A DNA stretch of 64,000 nucleotides from Roseateles terrae (lineage in GTDB: Bacteria; Pseudomonadota; Gammaproteobacteria; Burkholderiales; Burkholderiaceae_C), in NCBI RefSeq assembly GCF_014192155.1, contig NZ_JACHXO010000007.1, positions 186,001-250,000 on the forward strand, written 5' to 3'. The position numbers and the translations under genes are program-made. The notes beneath the pieces are model-generated. The model did no database searches. It saw only the letters and a program-made list of their open reading frames with translations, and was not told the DNA's origin. This document shows positions 1 through 8,495 of this stretch, piece by piece (positions within the stretch are counted from its first letter, which is position 1; each line of letters begins with the position of its first letter).

Positions 1-247
1 TGTCGATGTTGATCCGCACGTCCTTGAAGAGGCCGGTGGCAAACAGGGCGCGCAGTGCGGCGGCACCCTTTTCGTCGTTGTAGGTGTCGCCGATGCGGAA
101 GGGCAGCGCCGCGAACACCGTACCCGGGTCGGTCCGTTGCAGGCCTTCAACGCGGATGTCCTTGAGGACGAAGGGCTCGACGGCCCAGGCGGCACCCGCG
201 TGCATCGCGGCGGCCAGCACCGCCAGTTGGATCACTTGGGGGCGCAT
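1..247 (-). CDS. bamA: Outer membrane assembly factor BamA, N-terminal part (runs off the window)
   Basis: This is the start of the Omp85-family protein that inserts beta-barrels into the outer membrane. Only about 82 residues are visible: an N-terminal signal peptide (hydrophobic LAVLAAAMHAGAAWA ending at an AWA-VEP cleavage site) and then the start of the first POTRA domain (FVLKDIRVEGLQRTDPGTVF, followed by an RIGD and a DVRINID segment), which is characteristic of BamA. The ATG at 247 lies inside the last codons of rseP, so the two genes overlap by 16 bases and are probably co-translated; the Shine-Dalgarno is weak. The order rseP then bamA is typical of proteobacteria. The identification is firm although the C-terminal barrel is outside the window. 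Confidence 0.93.
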   Translation of the reverse strand, partial: MRPQVIQLAVLAAAMHAGAAWAVEPFVLKDIRVEGLQRTDPGTVFAALPFRIGDTYNDEKGAAALRALFATGLFKDVRINID

Positions 248-1647
248 TGGCTCAGGCAGGAATCGGGACATGCGGAAGTTTCAGTGCGGACCCGCTGACG
301 GGTCAGATCGTTGAAAAGGGCCAGACTCATCATCAGCAGCAGGACGGTGATACCCACGCGTTCCAGCAACCTGCGCCACCGCTCGGAGACTGGGCGGCCA
401 CTCAGACCCTCGAAAAGATAATACATCAGGTGTCCGCCATCGAGCATCGGCACCGGCAGCAGGTTCAGTACACCGAGGCTGACGCTGACACTCGCCAGAA
501 AGCCCAGGAAGGCCGCGGCTCCCAGGCGAGCGGACTGGCCCGCATAGTCGGCGATGGTGATGAAGCTGCTGAGATTCTTTACCGACGCTTCACCCGTGAG
601 CATGCGCCACAGGGTCTTGAGCGAGTGAGTGCTGAATTGCCAGGTTCGGGTCAGGCCTTGCTGCACCGCCTCGACCGGACCGTAGTGCACCGTGACCATG
701 CCGGGACGCCCGGCGAAGCCCACCCCCACACGCGGAATGAACTGACCGTTCACCCCCTCCAGACGGGGGGTCACGACGGTGTCGATCACGTCGCCGCCGC
801 GCTGCACCTGCAGCCGCATCGACTGCACGCAGCCGTCCACCAGGGACTGCCGCACCGACTGCTGGAAGGCGGAGAGGTCCGGCACCGGCCGGTCATTGAC
901 CGACAACACCCGGTCGCCGGCGCGCAGACCCGCAGCCTGGGCCGGGCTGTCCGGCTGGATGGCACCGAGCACCGGTTCCATCCACACGCCGCCAAGACCG
1001 ATGCGGCGGAGGTTGTCCGCATCCAGGTCGCGGCTGCCCAGGGTCTGGGTCTCCAGCATGATCTGGCGGCTGCTGTGACCTTCGCCGCTGCTCACGCTCA
1101 GGTAGAGCGGACGGCGGTCGCCAACGGCACGGGCCAGCTGCCAGGAGAGATCGGACATGCCGCGCACATCCTGCCAGTCCTGGCCGTCGTCGGACCAGGC
1201 CTGCACCGTGTCGCCGGCGCGCAGGCCGGCCGCCTCGGCGAGACTGCCGGTCTGTGGGGAACCCAGTTGCGCCTTCGGTTCTTCCTGCCCCACCATGCCG
1301 GAGGCCGCAAAGAGCAGCACCGCCAGCACCAGATTCGCGACTGGACCCGCCAGCACGATGGCCGAGCGCTGCCAGAGCGATTTCTGGTTCAGGGACTCAT
1401 GGAGCCGATCCGGCGGGACCGCATCAAAGCGGTCATCCAGCAGTCGGACGTAGCCGCCCAGCGGCAGCAGGCTCAGGACGAATTCGGTGCCGTCCGGTCC
1501 GCGCTTCCAGCGCCCCAGCACCGGACCGAAGCCGAGCGAAAACCGCAGCACCTTGACCCCGCACGCACGGGCCATCCGGTAATGGCCCCATTCGTGGAAG
1601 ATGATCAGCACCCCGAGGGTGACCACGAAAGCGAGCAATGTGGACAT
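232..1647 (-). CDS. rseP: Site-2 protease RseP (regulator of sigma-E protease)
   Basis: An inner-membrane zinc metalloprotease that cleaves anti-sigma factor RseA and remnant signal peptides inside the membrane. The zinc motif HEWGH is at residues 18-22 in the first membrane segment. The second catalytic motif, NLLPVPMLDGGH, is at 395-406 and contains the third metal ligand Asp403. Two PDZ domains lie between them, at about 125-200 and 225-290. At 471 residues it is slightly longer than the E. coli protein (450). The ATG overlaps the dxr stop as TGATG, so translation is coupled. It sits between dxr and bamA, its standard place, linking isoprenoid supply, envelope stress signalling and barrel assembly. 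Confidence 0.97.
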   Translation of the reverse strand: MSTLLAFVVTLGVLIIFHEWGHYRMARACGVKVLRFSLGFGPVLGRWKRGPDGTEFVLSLLPLGGYVRLLDDRFDAVPPDRLHESLNQKSLWQRSAIVLAGPVANLVLAVLLFAASGMVGQEEPKAQLGSPQTGSLAEAAGLRAGDTVQAWSDDGQDWQDVRGMSDLSWQLARAVGDRRPLYLSVSSGEGHSSRQIMLETQTLGSRDLDADNLRRIGLGGVWMEPVLGAIQPDSPAQAAGLRAGDRVLSVNDRPVPDLSAFQQSVRQSLVDGCVQSMRLQVQRGGDVIDTVVTPRLEGVNGQFIPRVGVGFAGRPGMVTVHYGPVEAVQQGLTRTWQFSTHSLKTLWRMLTGEASVKNLSSFITIADYAGQSARLGAAAFLGFLASVSVSLGVLNLLPVPMLDGGHLMYYLFEGLSGRPVSERWRRLLERVGITVLLLMMSLALFNDLTRQRVRTETSACPDSCLSQCAPK

Positions 1648-2864
1648 CAGGCGGGACTCGAGAGTCGCTGGATCTGGCTCTGGGCGTGACGCCGGGCCCG
1701 CGCGTCCAGGGCCAGCAGGCCTTCGACACTATCGACCTCGCCCGCCTGCGGCGCGACGGCATCGAGCGTTTCGCGGTTGACCCGGCAGATCTGATCGAAG
1801 CGCAGGCCCCGATTCAGGAACGCGGCCACCGCTTCTTCATTGGCCGCATTGAGCACCGCCGTGCTGCCTTCCGCCGAACGCAGCGCGCGCCAGGACAGGT
1901 GCAGGCCGGGGAACCGTCGCTCGTCCGCTTCTTCGAAGCTCAGGCCCTGCGTCGTGAGCAGGTCCAGCCGGCTGGCTCCCGACGTGATGCGCTCGGGGAA
2001 GGACAGGCCGTAGGCGATGGGCACACGCATGTCCGGGGTGCCGAGCTGGGCCAGCACCGAGTGGTCGCGGCAGACCACCATCGAATGGATGATGCTCTGC
2101 GGATGGATGAGCACCTTCACCTGCTCCGGCTGCAGATTGAACAGCCAGCGGGCTTCGATGACCTCGAGCGCCTTGTTCATCATGGTGGCCGAATCCACCG
2201 AAATCTTGCGGCCCATCACCCAGTTGGGATGGGCACAGGCCTGCTCGGGCGTGACATCGGCCAGCGACGCCGGGTCGCGCTGACGGAACGGACCGCCGGA
2301 GGCCGTCAGCACGATGTGATCGATGCGCGCATGCCAGGTGCTGCGATCTTCCGGCAGGCACTGGAAGATGGCGGAATGCTCGGAGTCGATGGGCAGCAGC
2401 GTGGCGCCGCCCTGCTCCACCGCGCGCATGAACAGCGCGCCACCCAGCACGATCGCCTCCTTGTTGGCCAGCAGCAGCCGCTTGCCGGCACGGGCCGCGG
2501 CCATGGCCGGCGCCAGACCGGCCGCGCCGACGATGGCGGCCATCACCGCATCCACCTCCGGATGCGCCGCGATGTCCGACAGGGCCTGCAGGCCGTCCAT
2601 CACCTCGGTGCGGCTGCCGGCGTCGGCCAGGCGATGCCGCAGATCGGCGGCCAGGCGGGCGTCGGGCAGCACCGCAAAACGGGGCTGATGCGTCAGGCAC
2701 TGGGCCAGCAGTTCATCGACCCGGCTCATGGCCGACAAGGCGAAGACGCGGTAGCGGTCCGGATGGCGGGCGATGACATCGAGGGTGTTGGTGCCGATGG
2801 ATCCGGTGGATCCCAGCACGCACACCTGCTGCGGAGCATTGGAAGAAGCAGTCATCACAACCAT
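1647..2864 (-). CDS. dxr: 1-deoxy-D-xylulose 5-phosphate reductoisomerase
   Basis: It catalyses the NADPH-dependent rearrangement and reduction of DXP to 2-C-methyl-D-erythritol 4-phosphate, the committed step of the MEP isoprenoid pathway. The nucleotide-binding motif GSTGSIG is at residues 18-24, a LANKEA segment near 132-137, and the metal-binding D-S-E around 160-162. The predicted length of 405 residues is normal. The chosen ATG at 2864 overlaps the cdsA stop (TGATG); a GTG one codon upstream and an ATG three codons downstream are alternatives. IspG, acting near the end of the same pathway, is encoded at 26.7-28.0 kb. Confidence 0.97.
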   Translation of the reverse strand: MVVMTASSNAPQQVCVLGSTGSIGTNTLDVIARHPDRYRVFALSAMSRVDELLAQCLTHQPRFAVLPDARLAADLRHRLADAGSRTEVMDGLQALSDIAAHPEVDAVMAAIVGAAGLAPAMAAARAGKRLLLANKEAIVLGGALFMRAVEQGGATLLPIDSEHSAIFQCLPEDRSTWHARIDHIVLTASGGPFRQRDPASLADVTPEQACAHPNWVMGRKISVDSATMMNKALEVIEARWLFNLQPEQVKVLIHPQSIIHSMVVCRDHSVLAQLGTPDMRVPIAYGLSFPERITSGASRLDLLTTQGLSFEEADERRFPGLHLSWRALRSAEGSTAVLNAANEEAVAAFLNRGLRFDQICRVNRETLDAVAPQAGEVDSVEGLLALDARARRHAQSQIQRLSSPA

Positions 2865-3697
2865 CACAGGGAACTCAGGGCCATCGCCAGCGGCAGCACC
2901 GGCAGCAGGGCATCCACACGGTCCAGCACCCCGCCATGGCCCGGCAGCAGCTGGCTGCTGTCCTTGGCACCGGCCGCGCGCTTGACCAGCGACTCAAACA
3001 GGTCGCCCACCACGCTCATCGCGGTCAGGAAGACCACCGCCAGCAGCGACAGCCAGCCCAGGCGCTTCACCAGGATCTGATAGAGGCTGGGGCTGTCCAC
3101 CGGCAGGTGAACGTCGATGACATGCACCCACAGGACCGCCATCACCACCACGCCGAACAGACCGCCCAAGGCCCCTTCCCAGCTTTTGCCAGGGCTGATG
3201 GCCGGCGCCAACTTGCGACGACCGAAGAGCTTACCGAAGACATAGGCGGCGATGTCGGCCATCCACACGAGGCACATGGCCGAGAGCAGGAAGTTGATGC
3301 CGCGGGCACGGGCGCTGATCAGCGCCAGCCAGGCGGCCCACAGCAGCACCGCACCGAGCACCAGCCGCAGCGCCACCGGGAGCTGCGGCCAACCGGCCAC
3401 GCCGGTCTTCAGCGCCTGTGCACCGCCCAGCACCCACAGCCCGCCCGCCAGCCACCAGCACCAGGCCGGCAGCGCAAAGCCCACCGTCCACAGGCAGACG
3501 CCGCAGACGGCCGCCAGTGCCGCACCAAAGGCCAGCGCCGGCACGCCGGGACGGCCATTCAGGCGGGACCATTCCCAGCCGCCCGCGGCGATCATCACCA
3601 GGGTCAGCAGGGCAAACGGCAGCGGCGTGGACGCAAACAGCGCCGGCAGCAGAACGGCAAGCAGCACAAGGGCTGTGAGGATGCGGGGCAACAGCAT
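2864..3697 (-). CDS. cdsA: Phosphatidate cytidylyltransferase (CDP-diacylglycerol synthase)
   Basis: An integral inner-membrane enzyme that makes CDP-diacylglycerol from phosphatidate and CTP, the branch point to all phospholipids. The 277-residue protein is almost wholly hydrophobic, with about seven to eight membrane segments. It carries the family signature: SPGKSWEG at 168-175, then GDLFESLVKR around 231-240 and KDSSQLLPGHGG followed by DRVD, which supply the conserved acidic residues. The ATG at 3697 follows a GGAAAGG ribosome site; an in-frame extension further upstream overlaps uppS and is not credible. Its stop codon overlaps the dxr start. Confidence 0.96.
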   Translation of the reverse strand: MLLPRILTALVLLAVLLPALFASTPLPFALLTLVMIAAGGWEWSRLNGRPGVPALAFGAALAAVCGVCLWTVGFALPAWCWWLAGGLWVLGGAQALKTGVAGWPQLPVALRLVLGAVLLWAAWLALISARARGINFLLSAMCLVWMADIAAYVFGKLFGRRKLAPAISPGKSWEGALGGLFGVVVMAVLWVHVIDVHLPVDSPSLYQILVKRLGWLSLLAVVFLTAMSVVGDLFESLVKRAAGAKDSSQLLPGHGGVLDRVDALLPVLPLAMALSSL

Positions 3698-3722
3698 GGG
3701 CGCGGACCTTTCCGGTGAGGAC

Positions 3723-4463
3723 TCAGGCTTCCTGGACGGCGCCTGCGACGCCAGGCACATTGACACCGCCGAAACGACGGTCGCGCGCCTGGAAGGCCGC
3801 AATCGCCTCATCCAGCTGCGCCTCGCCAAATTCCGGCCAGAGGCAGTCGGAGAACACGAACTCGGTATAGGCGGTCTGCCACAGCATGAAGTTGCTGATG
3901 CGCAGCTCGCCACCCGTGCGGATGAACAGGTCCGGGTCGGGCGCGTAACTCATCGCCATGTACTCGGACAGCTTGGCTTCAGTCAGCTCCTGCGCCGGCA
4001 CACCCGCCTCGATGGCCTTGCGGCAGGCCTGGACGATGTCCCAGCGGCCACCGTAATTGAAGGCCACGTTCAGCGTCAGTTTGCTGTTGTGCGCAGTGCT
4101 GTTCTCGGCCTCGGCCCAGGCGGCACGCAGCTTGTCGGACACCGCTTCCCGGTCCCCGACGATGCGGATGCGCACGCCCATGGCACCCATGCGGGCCAGA
4201 TAGCGCGACACCGCGGCCAGCACCAGCCCCATCAGTCCGGAGACTTCGTCGCTGGGGCGCTTCCAGTTCTCGCTGGAGAAGGCGAAGACGGTCAGGTACT
4301 CGATCTCACGATCGATGCAGGCCTGCACCACGCGCACCAGCGCGTCCACCCCCTGCTTGTGGCCGAAGAAGCGCGGAAGGAAGCGCTTCTTGGCCCAGCG
4401 TCCATTGCCATCCATCACGATGGCGACGTGGCGGGGGACACCCGCCTTCTTGTCTGCACTCAC
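3723..4463 (-). CDS. uppS: Undecaprenyl diphosphate synthase (isoprenyl transferase)
   Basis: A cytoplasmic cis-prenyltransferase that extends farnesyl diphosphate with isopentenyl diphosphate to the C55 carrier lipid used for peptidoglycan and O-antigen. The catalytic MDGNGRWA motif is at residues 17-24 with Asp18. The distal RTGGELRISNF and the WPEF segment are also family hallmarks. The 246-residue length is typical. The start is GTG at 4463, 11 bases after the frr stop, with no clear Shine-Dalgarno, so it probably relies on coupling to frr. The frr-uppS-cdsA-dxr order is the same as in E. coli. Confidence 0.96.
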   Translation of the reverse strand: MSADKKAGVPRHVAIVMDGNGRWAKKRFLPRFFGHKQGVDALVRVVQACIDREIEYLTVFAFSSENWKRPSDEVSGLMGLVLAAVSRYLARMGAMGVRIRIVGDREAVSDKLRAAWAEAENSTAHNSKLTLNVAFNYGGRWDIVQACRKAIEAGVPAQELTEAKLSEYMAMSYAPDPDLFIRTGGELRISNFMLWQTAYTEFVFSDCLWPEFGEAQLDEAIAAFQARDRRFGGVNVPGVAGAVQEA

Positions 4464-4474
4464 GTCGTGTGGGC

Positions 4475-5035
4475 TCAGACCGCCATGATTTCGGCTTCCT
4501 TCGCCGACACCAGCTTGTCGATCTCGGCGATGACGCGGTCGGTCAGCTTCTGGACTTCGTCCTGGCTGCGACGCTCGTCGTCTTCGGTGATCGTCTTGTC
4601 CTTCGTCATCTTCTTGGCCTGCTCGTTCGCATCGCGGCGCAGGTTCCGGACAGCGACCTTGGCGTCTTCGGCAGCACCCTTGACGACCTTGGTCAGGTCG
4701 CGGCGGCGCTCTTCCGACAGCGGGGGCATCGGCACGCGGATCAGATCGCCCTGGCTGGAGGGGTTCAGGCCCAGGTCCGATTCACGGATGGCCTTCTCGA
4801 TCTTCTGGCCCATGCCCTTTTCCCAGGGCTGCACGCTCAGGGTGCGGGCGTCCAGCAGGCTGACGTTGGCCACCTGGGAGATCGGCACCGGCGAGCCGTA
4901 GTAGTCCACATGGACCTGGTCCAGGATGCCCGGGTGGGCGCGACCGGTACGGATCTTCTGCAGTTCGTTCTTGAACGCCTCGACGGACTTGGCCATCTTG
5001 GCCTCGGCGTTCTTCTTGATGTCGGCGATGCTCAT
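4475..5035 (-). CDS. frr: Ribosome recycling factor
   Basis: Together with EF-G this factor splits post-termination ribosomes. The protein starts [17 protein letters not shown] and contains the conserved [12 protein letters not shown] segment and the [14 protein letters not shown] helix. Starting at the ATG at 5035 gives 186 residues, the usual size, and places GAGGAAAAG directly upstream as ribosome site; a start six codons earlier would be non-standard for the family. It lies between pyrH and uppS in the translation/envelope operon. Confidence 0.97.
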   Translation of the reverse strand: MSIADIKKNAEAKMAKSVEAFKNELQKIRTGRAHPGILDQVHVDYYGSPVPISQVANVSLLDARTLSVQPWEKGMGQKIEKAIRESDLGLNPSSQGDLIRVPMPPLSEERRRDLTKVVKGAAEDAKVAVRNLRRDANEQAKKMTKDKTITEDDERRSQDEVQKLTDRVIAEIDKLVSAKEAEIMAV

Positions 5036-5110
5036 GTTCTTTTCCTCGATCAATGGGGACGGCGGGGCGCCCCTGACGGGCGCCCTGGATCAGTTAACGC
5101 GCCGACCCGC

Positions 5111-5821
5111 TCAGACGTGCACCAGCGTGCCTTCGTCCTCACCCTGCACCACGCGCTTGAGCGCGCCCGGCTTGAAGATGGAGAACACCCGGATGGGCAG
5201 CTTCTGGTCCCGGCACAGGGCGAACGCGGTCGCATCCAGCACCTGCAGGTTCTTGCTGATGGCCTCATCAAAGCTGATGCGGCTGTAACGGGTGGCCGTC
5301 GGATCCTTCTTGGGATCGGCGGTGTAGACGCCGTCGACCTTGGTGGCCTTCAGCATGATTTCAGCGCCGACTTCGGCGCCACGCAGCGCAGCGGCGGTGT
5401 CGGTGGTGAAGAAGGGATTGCCGGTGCCGGCCGCAAAGACCACCACCTTGCCTTCTTCCAGATATTGCAGCGCCTTGGGGCGCACGTAGGGCTCGACCAC
5501 CTGTTCGATGGCGATGGCGGACATGACACGGGCGGTCATGCCTTCCTGGCGCATCGTGTCGGCCAGGGCCAGGGAGTTCATCACCGTGGCCAGCATGCCC
5601 ATGTAGTCGGCCGTGGCGCGGTCCATGCCGACCGAGCCGCCCGCAACGCCGCGGAAGATGTTGCCGCCACCGATCACGACGGCGACTTCCACGCCCAGAC
5701 GGGTGACGTCCTGGATCTCCTGGACCATGCGCACGATGGTGGCGCGATTGATACCGTAGGCGTCGTCCCCCATCAGGGCTTCACCGGAGAGCTTGAGCAG
5801 GATGCGTTTGTGCGCGGGCAT
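5111..5821 (-). CDS. pyrH: UMP kinase
   Basis: A hexameric bacterial-type UMP kinase (amino acid kinase fold), phosphorylating UMP to UDP for pyrimidine nucleotide and cell-wall precursor synthesis. The start [16 protein letters not shown] is diagnostic. [11 protein letters not shown] and the [15 protein letters not shown] loop, which binds UMP and triphosphate, follow. The ATG at 5821 is preceded by GAGGTAACA and yields 236 residues, matching the family. A GC-rich hairpin separates it from tsf. Confidence 0.97.
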   Translation of the reverse strand: MPAHKRILLKLSGEALMGDDAYGINRATIVRMVQEIQDVTRLGVEVAVVIGGGNIFRGVAGGSVGMDRATADYMGMLATVMNSLALADTMRQEGMTARVMSAIAIEQVVEPYVRPKALQYLEEGKVVVFAAGTGNPFFTTDTAAALRGAEVGAEIMLKATKVDGVYTADPKKDPTATRYSRISFDEAISKNLQVLDATAFALCRDQKLPIRVFSIFKPGALKRVVQGEDEGTLVHV

Positions 5822-5902
5822 TGTTACCTCGTCAATACAGCCACTGAAGGCAATGAAGTTGCGCGCGCACAGGCACCATCCGCCTGGCGCAGGCACAAGT
5901 GT

Positions 5903-5926
5903 AAAGGGCGCCCGGGGGCGCCCTTT
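5903..5926 (-). terminator. GC-rich hairpin between tsf and pyrH
   Basis: An 11-bp perfect inverted repeat (AAAGGGCGCCC, 2-base spacer, GGGCGCCCTTT) lies 13 bases after the tsf stop. On the transcribed minus strand it ends in only three U residues, so it is at best a weak or partial terminator; it may instead be a processing or stability element in the operon mRNA. Confidence 0.5.
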
Positions 5927-5938
5927 TGTTTCCGGAGC

Positions 5939-6838
5939 TTATTGCCCCTTGCTGGCGGCGGCCACCTGGGCAGCCACTTCGGCGGCGAAGTCGTCCACCT
6001 TCTTCTCGATGCCTTCGCCCACCACGTACAGGGTGAAGGACTTCACCGTGGTGTTCTTTTCCTTGAGCATCTGAGCGACGGTCTGCTTGCCGTCGGCGGC
6101 CTTCACGAAGACCTGGTCCAGCAGCGAGACTTCCTTCAGGAACTTCTGGACCGAACCTTCCACCATCTTGGTGACGATCTCGGCCGGCTTGCCCGATTCA
6201 GCCGCCTTTTCGGTGGCGATCTTGCGTTCCTTCTCGACCAGCTCGGCCGGCACTTCGGCCGACGACAGGGCGGCCGGCTTCATGGCGGCCACGTGCATGG
6301 CGACGTCTTTGGCGGCGACTTCATCACCGTCGAACTCGACCATCACGCCGATGCGGGTGCCGTGCAGGTAGGAGGTCAGCTTGGCGCCGGAAGCGTAACG
6401 CTTGAAGCGGCGGATGGTCATGTTCTCGCCGATCTTGCCGATCAGGCCCTTGCGAACATCTTCCACCGTCGGGCCAAAGCCTTCCTGCGACAGCGGCAGG
6501 GCGGACAGGGCGTCCACATCCGCGGGGTTCTTCTCAGCCACCAGACCGGCCAGGGCGTTCACGAAGGCCAGGAAGGCGTCGTTCTTGGAGACGAAGTCGG
6601 TTTCGCAGTTGACTTCGATCACGGCACCGGCGCCACCCACCACAGCTGCGGCGACCACGCCTTCAGCGGTGATGCGGGATGCGGCCTTGCCAGCCTTGTT
6701 GCCCAGCTTGACACGCAGGATTTCTTCCGCGCGGCCCAGGTCGCCGTCGGCTTCCGTCAGGGCCTTCTTGCACTCCATCATGGGAGCGTCGGTACGGGCG
6801 CGCAGCTCGGCGACCATGCTTGCGGTAATTGCTGCCAT
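5939..6838 (-). CDS. tsf: Elongation factor Ts
   Basis: The guanine nucleotide exchange factor for EF-Tu. The start [16 protein letters not shown], a UBA-like N-terminal domain, is followed by the [12 protein letters not shown] motif that contacts EF-Tu. Two core subdomains follow, including [12 protein letters not shown]. At 299 residues it has the usual bacterial length. GGAGATTGAA precedes the ATG. It is downstream of rpsB, as in most bacteria, separated by an intrinsic terminator that should lower its expression relative to rpsB unless read-through occurs. Confidence 0.98.
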   Translation of the reverse strand: MAAITASMVAELRARTDAPMMECKKALTEADGDLGRAEEILRVKLGNKAGKAASRITAEGVVAAAVVGGAGAVIEVNCETDFVSKNDAFLAFVNALAGLVAEKNPADVDALSALPLSQEGFGPTVEDVRKGLIGKIGENMTIRRFKRYASGAKLTSYLHGTRIGVMVEFDGDEVAAKDVAMHVAAMKPAALSSAEVPAELVEKERKIATEKAAESGKPAEIVTKMVEGSVQKFLKEVSLLDQVFVKAADGKQTVAQMLKEKNTTVKSFTLYVVGEGIEKKVDDFAAEVAAQVAAASKGQ

Positions 6839-6918
6839 TTCAATCTCCGTGTGTGGCAGGCCCCGCCCTTCAGGGGAAGCTCGGGCACCTGCGAAATCTT
6901 GCTTGGAAAATCGCTTAG

Positions 6919-6942
6919 AAAAAAGGGGCTGAATCAGCCCCC
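6919..6942 (-). terminator. Intrinsic terminator/attenuator between rpsB and tsf
   Basis: On the minus strand the sequence forms GGGGCTG-ATT-CAGCCCC followed by six U residues, a textbook rho-independent terminator 29 bases after the rpsB stop. Because tsf follows only 80 bases later with no obvious separate strong promoter, this probably acts as a partial terminator that sets the S2:EF-Ts ratio. Confidence 0.85.
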
Positions 6943-6970
6943 TGGTCGAACCCTTGCGGGGACGCGGCGA

Positions 6971-7717
6971 TCAAGCGCCTTCGTTCACTTCGACGAATTC
7001 GTCGCCTTCAGCGGCGACAGCCTGGACCAGCTCTTGCGTCGAGTTGGCACGGCCTTCCAGCACAGCGTCGGCCACGGCCTTGGCGTACAGGGCCACCGCC
7101 TTGGCGGAGTCATCGTTACCGGGGATGACGTAGTCGATGCCTTCGGGGGAGTGGTTGGTGTCCACCACGCCGATGACGGGAATGCCCAGCTTCTTGGCTT
7201 CAGCCACGGCAATCTTGTGGTAACCCACGTCGATCACGAACAGCGCGTCCGGCAGAGCAACCATGTCCTGGATGCCGCCGATGTTCTTTTCCAGCTTGGT
7301 GATGTCGCGCTGGAACATCAGGGCTTCCTTCTTGATGGAAGGCTGGGTGCCGGCATCCACCTGAGTCTGCATGTCCTTCAGCTTCTTCAGCGAGGTCTTG
7401 ACCGTCTTGAAGTTGGTCAGCGTGCCGCCCAGCCAACGCTGGTTCACGCTCGGCACGCCAGCGCGTGCGGCTTCTTCAGCGACGATGTCGCGCGCCTGGC
7501 GCTTGGTGCCCACCATCAGGATGGTGCCGCGCTTGGACGACAGCTGGCGCACGAACTTCAGGGCTTCCTCGAACGCGGGCAGCGTCTTTTCGAGGTTGAT
7601 GATGTGGATCTTGTTGCGATGGCCGTAGATATACGGGGCCATCTTGGGGTTCCAGAAGCGGGTTTGGTGACCAAAGTGGACGCCTGCTTCCAGCATCTCG
7701 CGCATCGTGACGGACAT
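6971..7717 (-). CDS. rpsB: 30S ribosomal protein S2
   Basis: A small-subunit protein needed for S1 binding and late 30S assembly. The start [26 protein letters not shown] is family-typical (only the first part is quoted in other entries), and [20 protein letters not shown] is the S2 signature region. The 248-residue product from the ATG at 7717 has GGAG as ribosome site. An in-frame extension upstream has no similarity to S2 and was not used. The gene has a long leader (about 370 bases if the promoter proposed at 8093-8121 is right), in line with known autoregulation of rpsB by S2 in other bacteria. Confidence 0.98.
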   Translation of the reverse strand: MSVTMREMLEAGVHFGHQTRFWNPKMAPYIYGHRNKIHIINLEKTLPAFEEALKFVRQLSSKRGTILMVGTKRQARDIVAEEAARAGVPSVNQRWLGGTLTNFKTVKTSLKKLKDMQTQVDAGTQPSIKKEALMFQRDITKLEKNIGGIQDMVALPDALFVIDVGYHKIAVAEAKKLGIPVIGVVDTNHSPEGIDYVIPGNDDSAKAVALYAKAVADAVLEGRANSTQELVQAVAAEGDEFVEVNEGA

Positions 7718-8495
7718 GAAGTAACTCCGAAGGTTGTTTCTGGAACCCGGCACGAATCGCAGGACAAGACCTGCAACACCTCGTGGACGGCACCAGCACC
7801 TCAAGCGATGGACGATTGAGCGCTGACGCTGCCTGTCATCACTGACGTTCACCCTGGATGCGCTGTAGAGAAGCACCCTCGAATGAGCCAGCAACTGCCG
7901 GATTCGCGAATTTGCGATGTGACGTGTCGCGCAGAACCCATTTCTGTGCATTCAGCGTCGCCACCGCGTTTTTGCCGGGCGTGTCAGCTCGCCTTTCAGC
8001 AAGCTTCAGCCTGCATTTCAGCAAGCTGCATCGGCCAGCCGCCCCATGAAGGCTTCGCGCTCTCAGGAGGTGACCTTGGCAAAAACCCGAAGAGTATAAC
8101 CCGGAATCCGGCCTCTTTCGAGCGCAGGGCGCAGCCCGGGCTCCACCCGGCAGGACAACATCGAAAGACCGCCGTTGGGGCACTTGGGAACTTGATGTAT
8201 CAGACGTGACTGAAGTGCAACATTGACCCACCAAGATTGGCGGCGACCTGTCCGCGCCCTGGCACCATGAGCGCCGCGCGTAAGACAGCCCGCTGCGCAA
8301 CCCTGATTTTCCCCGAGGCTTTCCCTGACAAGAACAACATGACGCACGCCCTTGCTGGCCTGGTTCCGCCCCCTCCCCCGCCCCTCCGATGGGCGCTGGA
8401 CGCCTTGCTGACGCACCAGGGCTCTGTCCTGGCGCACGCCTCCCCGCACCGCCCCCAATGCGGCGGATCGCCCTGCCGGCAGGAGGGCCACTGAG
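7718..8495. other. Non-coding region upstream of rpsB and the FAD oxidoreductase
   Basis: About 780 bases between divergent genes. The left part (7718-8085) is the probable rpsB leader. A minus-strand promoter candidate lies at 8093-8121. The right part holds the ribosome site AGGAGGGCCACTGAG of the plus-strand gene starting at 8496. Open frames here (for example 8339-8494) have no family resemblance. In many proteobacteria map (methionine aminopeptidase) is divergent from rpsB; it is not found here. Confidence 0.6.
8093..8121 (-). promoter_or_regulatory. Candidate sigma-70 promoter for rpsB
   Basis: Read on the minus strand: TCGAAA, a 17-base spacer, then TATACT. The -10 matches the consensus at 5 of 6 positions and the -35 at 4 of 6. 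Transcription would start near 8086 and give a leader of roughly 370 bases before rpsB. Assigned by eye only. Confidence 0.4.

Noticed and set aside
4469-7819. A 1116-codon open frame on the plus strand opposite frr, pyrH, tsf and rpsB
   Set aside because: It covers four certain genes and their gaps; there is no ribosome site or domain.
8339-8494. Small open frame (about 51 codons) ending two bases before the FAD oxidoreductase start
   Set aside because: It contains a Pro run and no conserved pattern; a coupled leader peptide is conceivable but nothing beyond position supports it.
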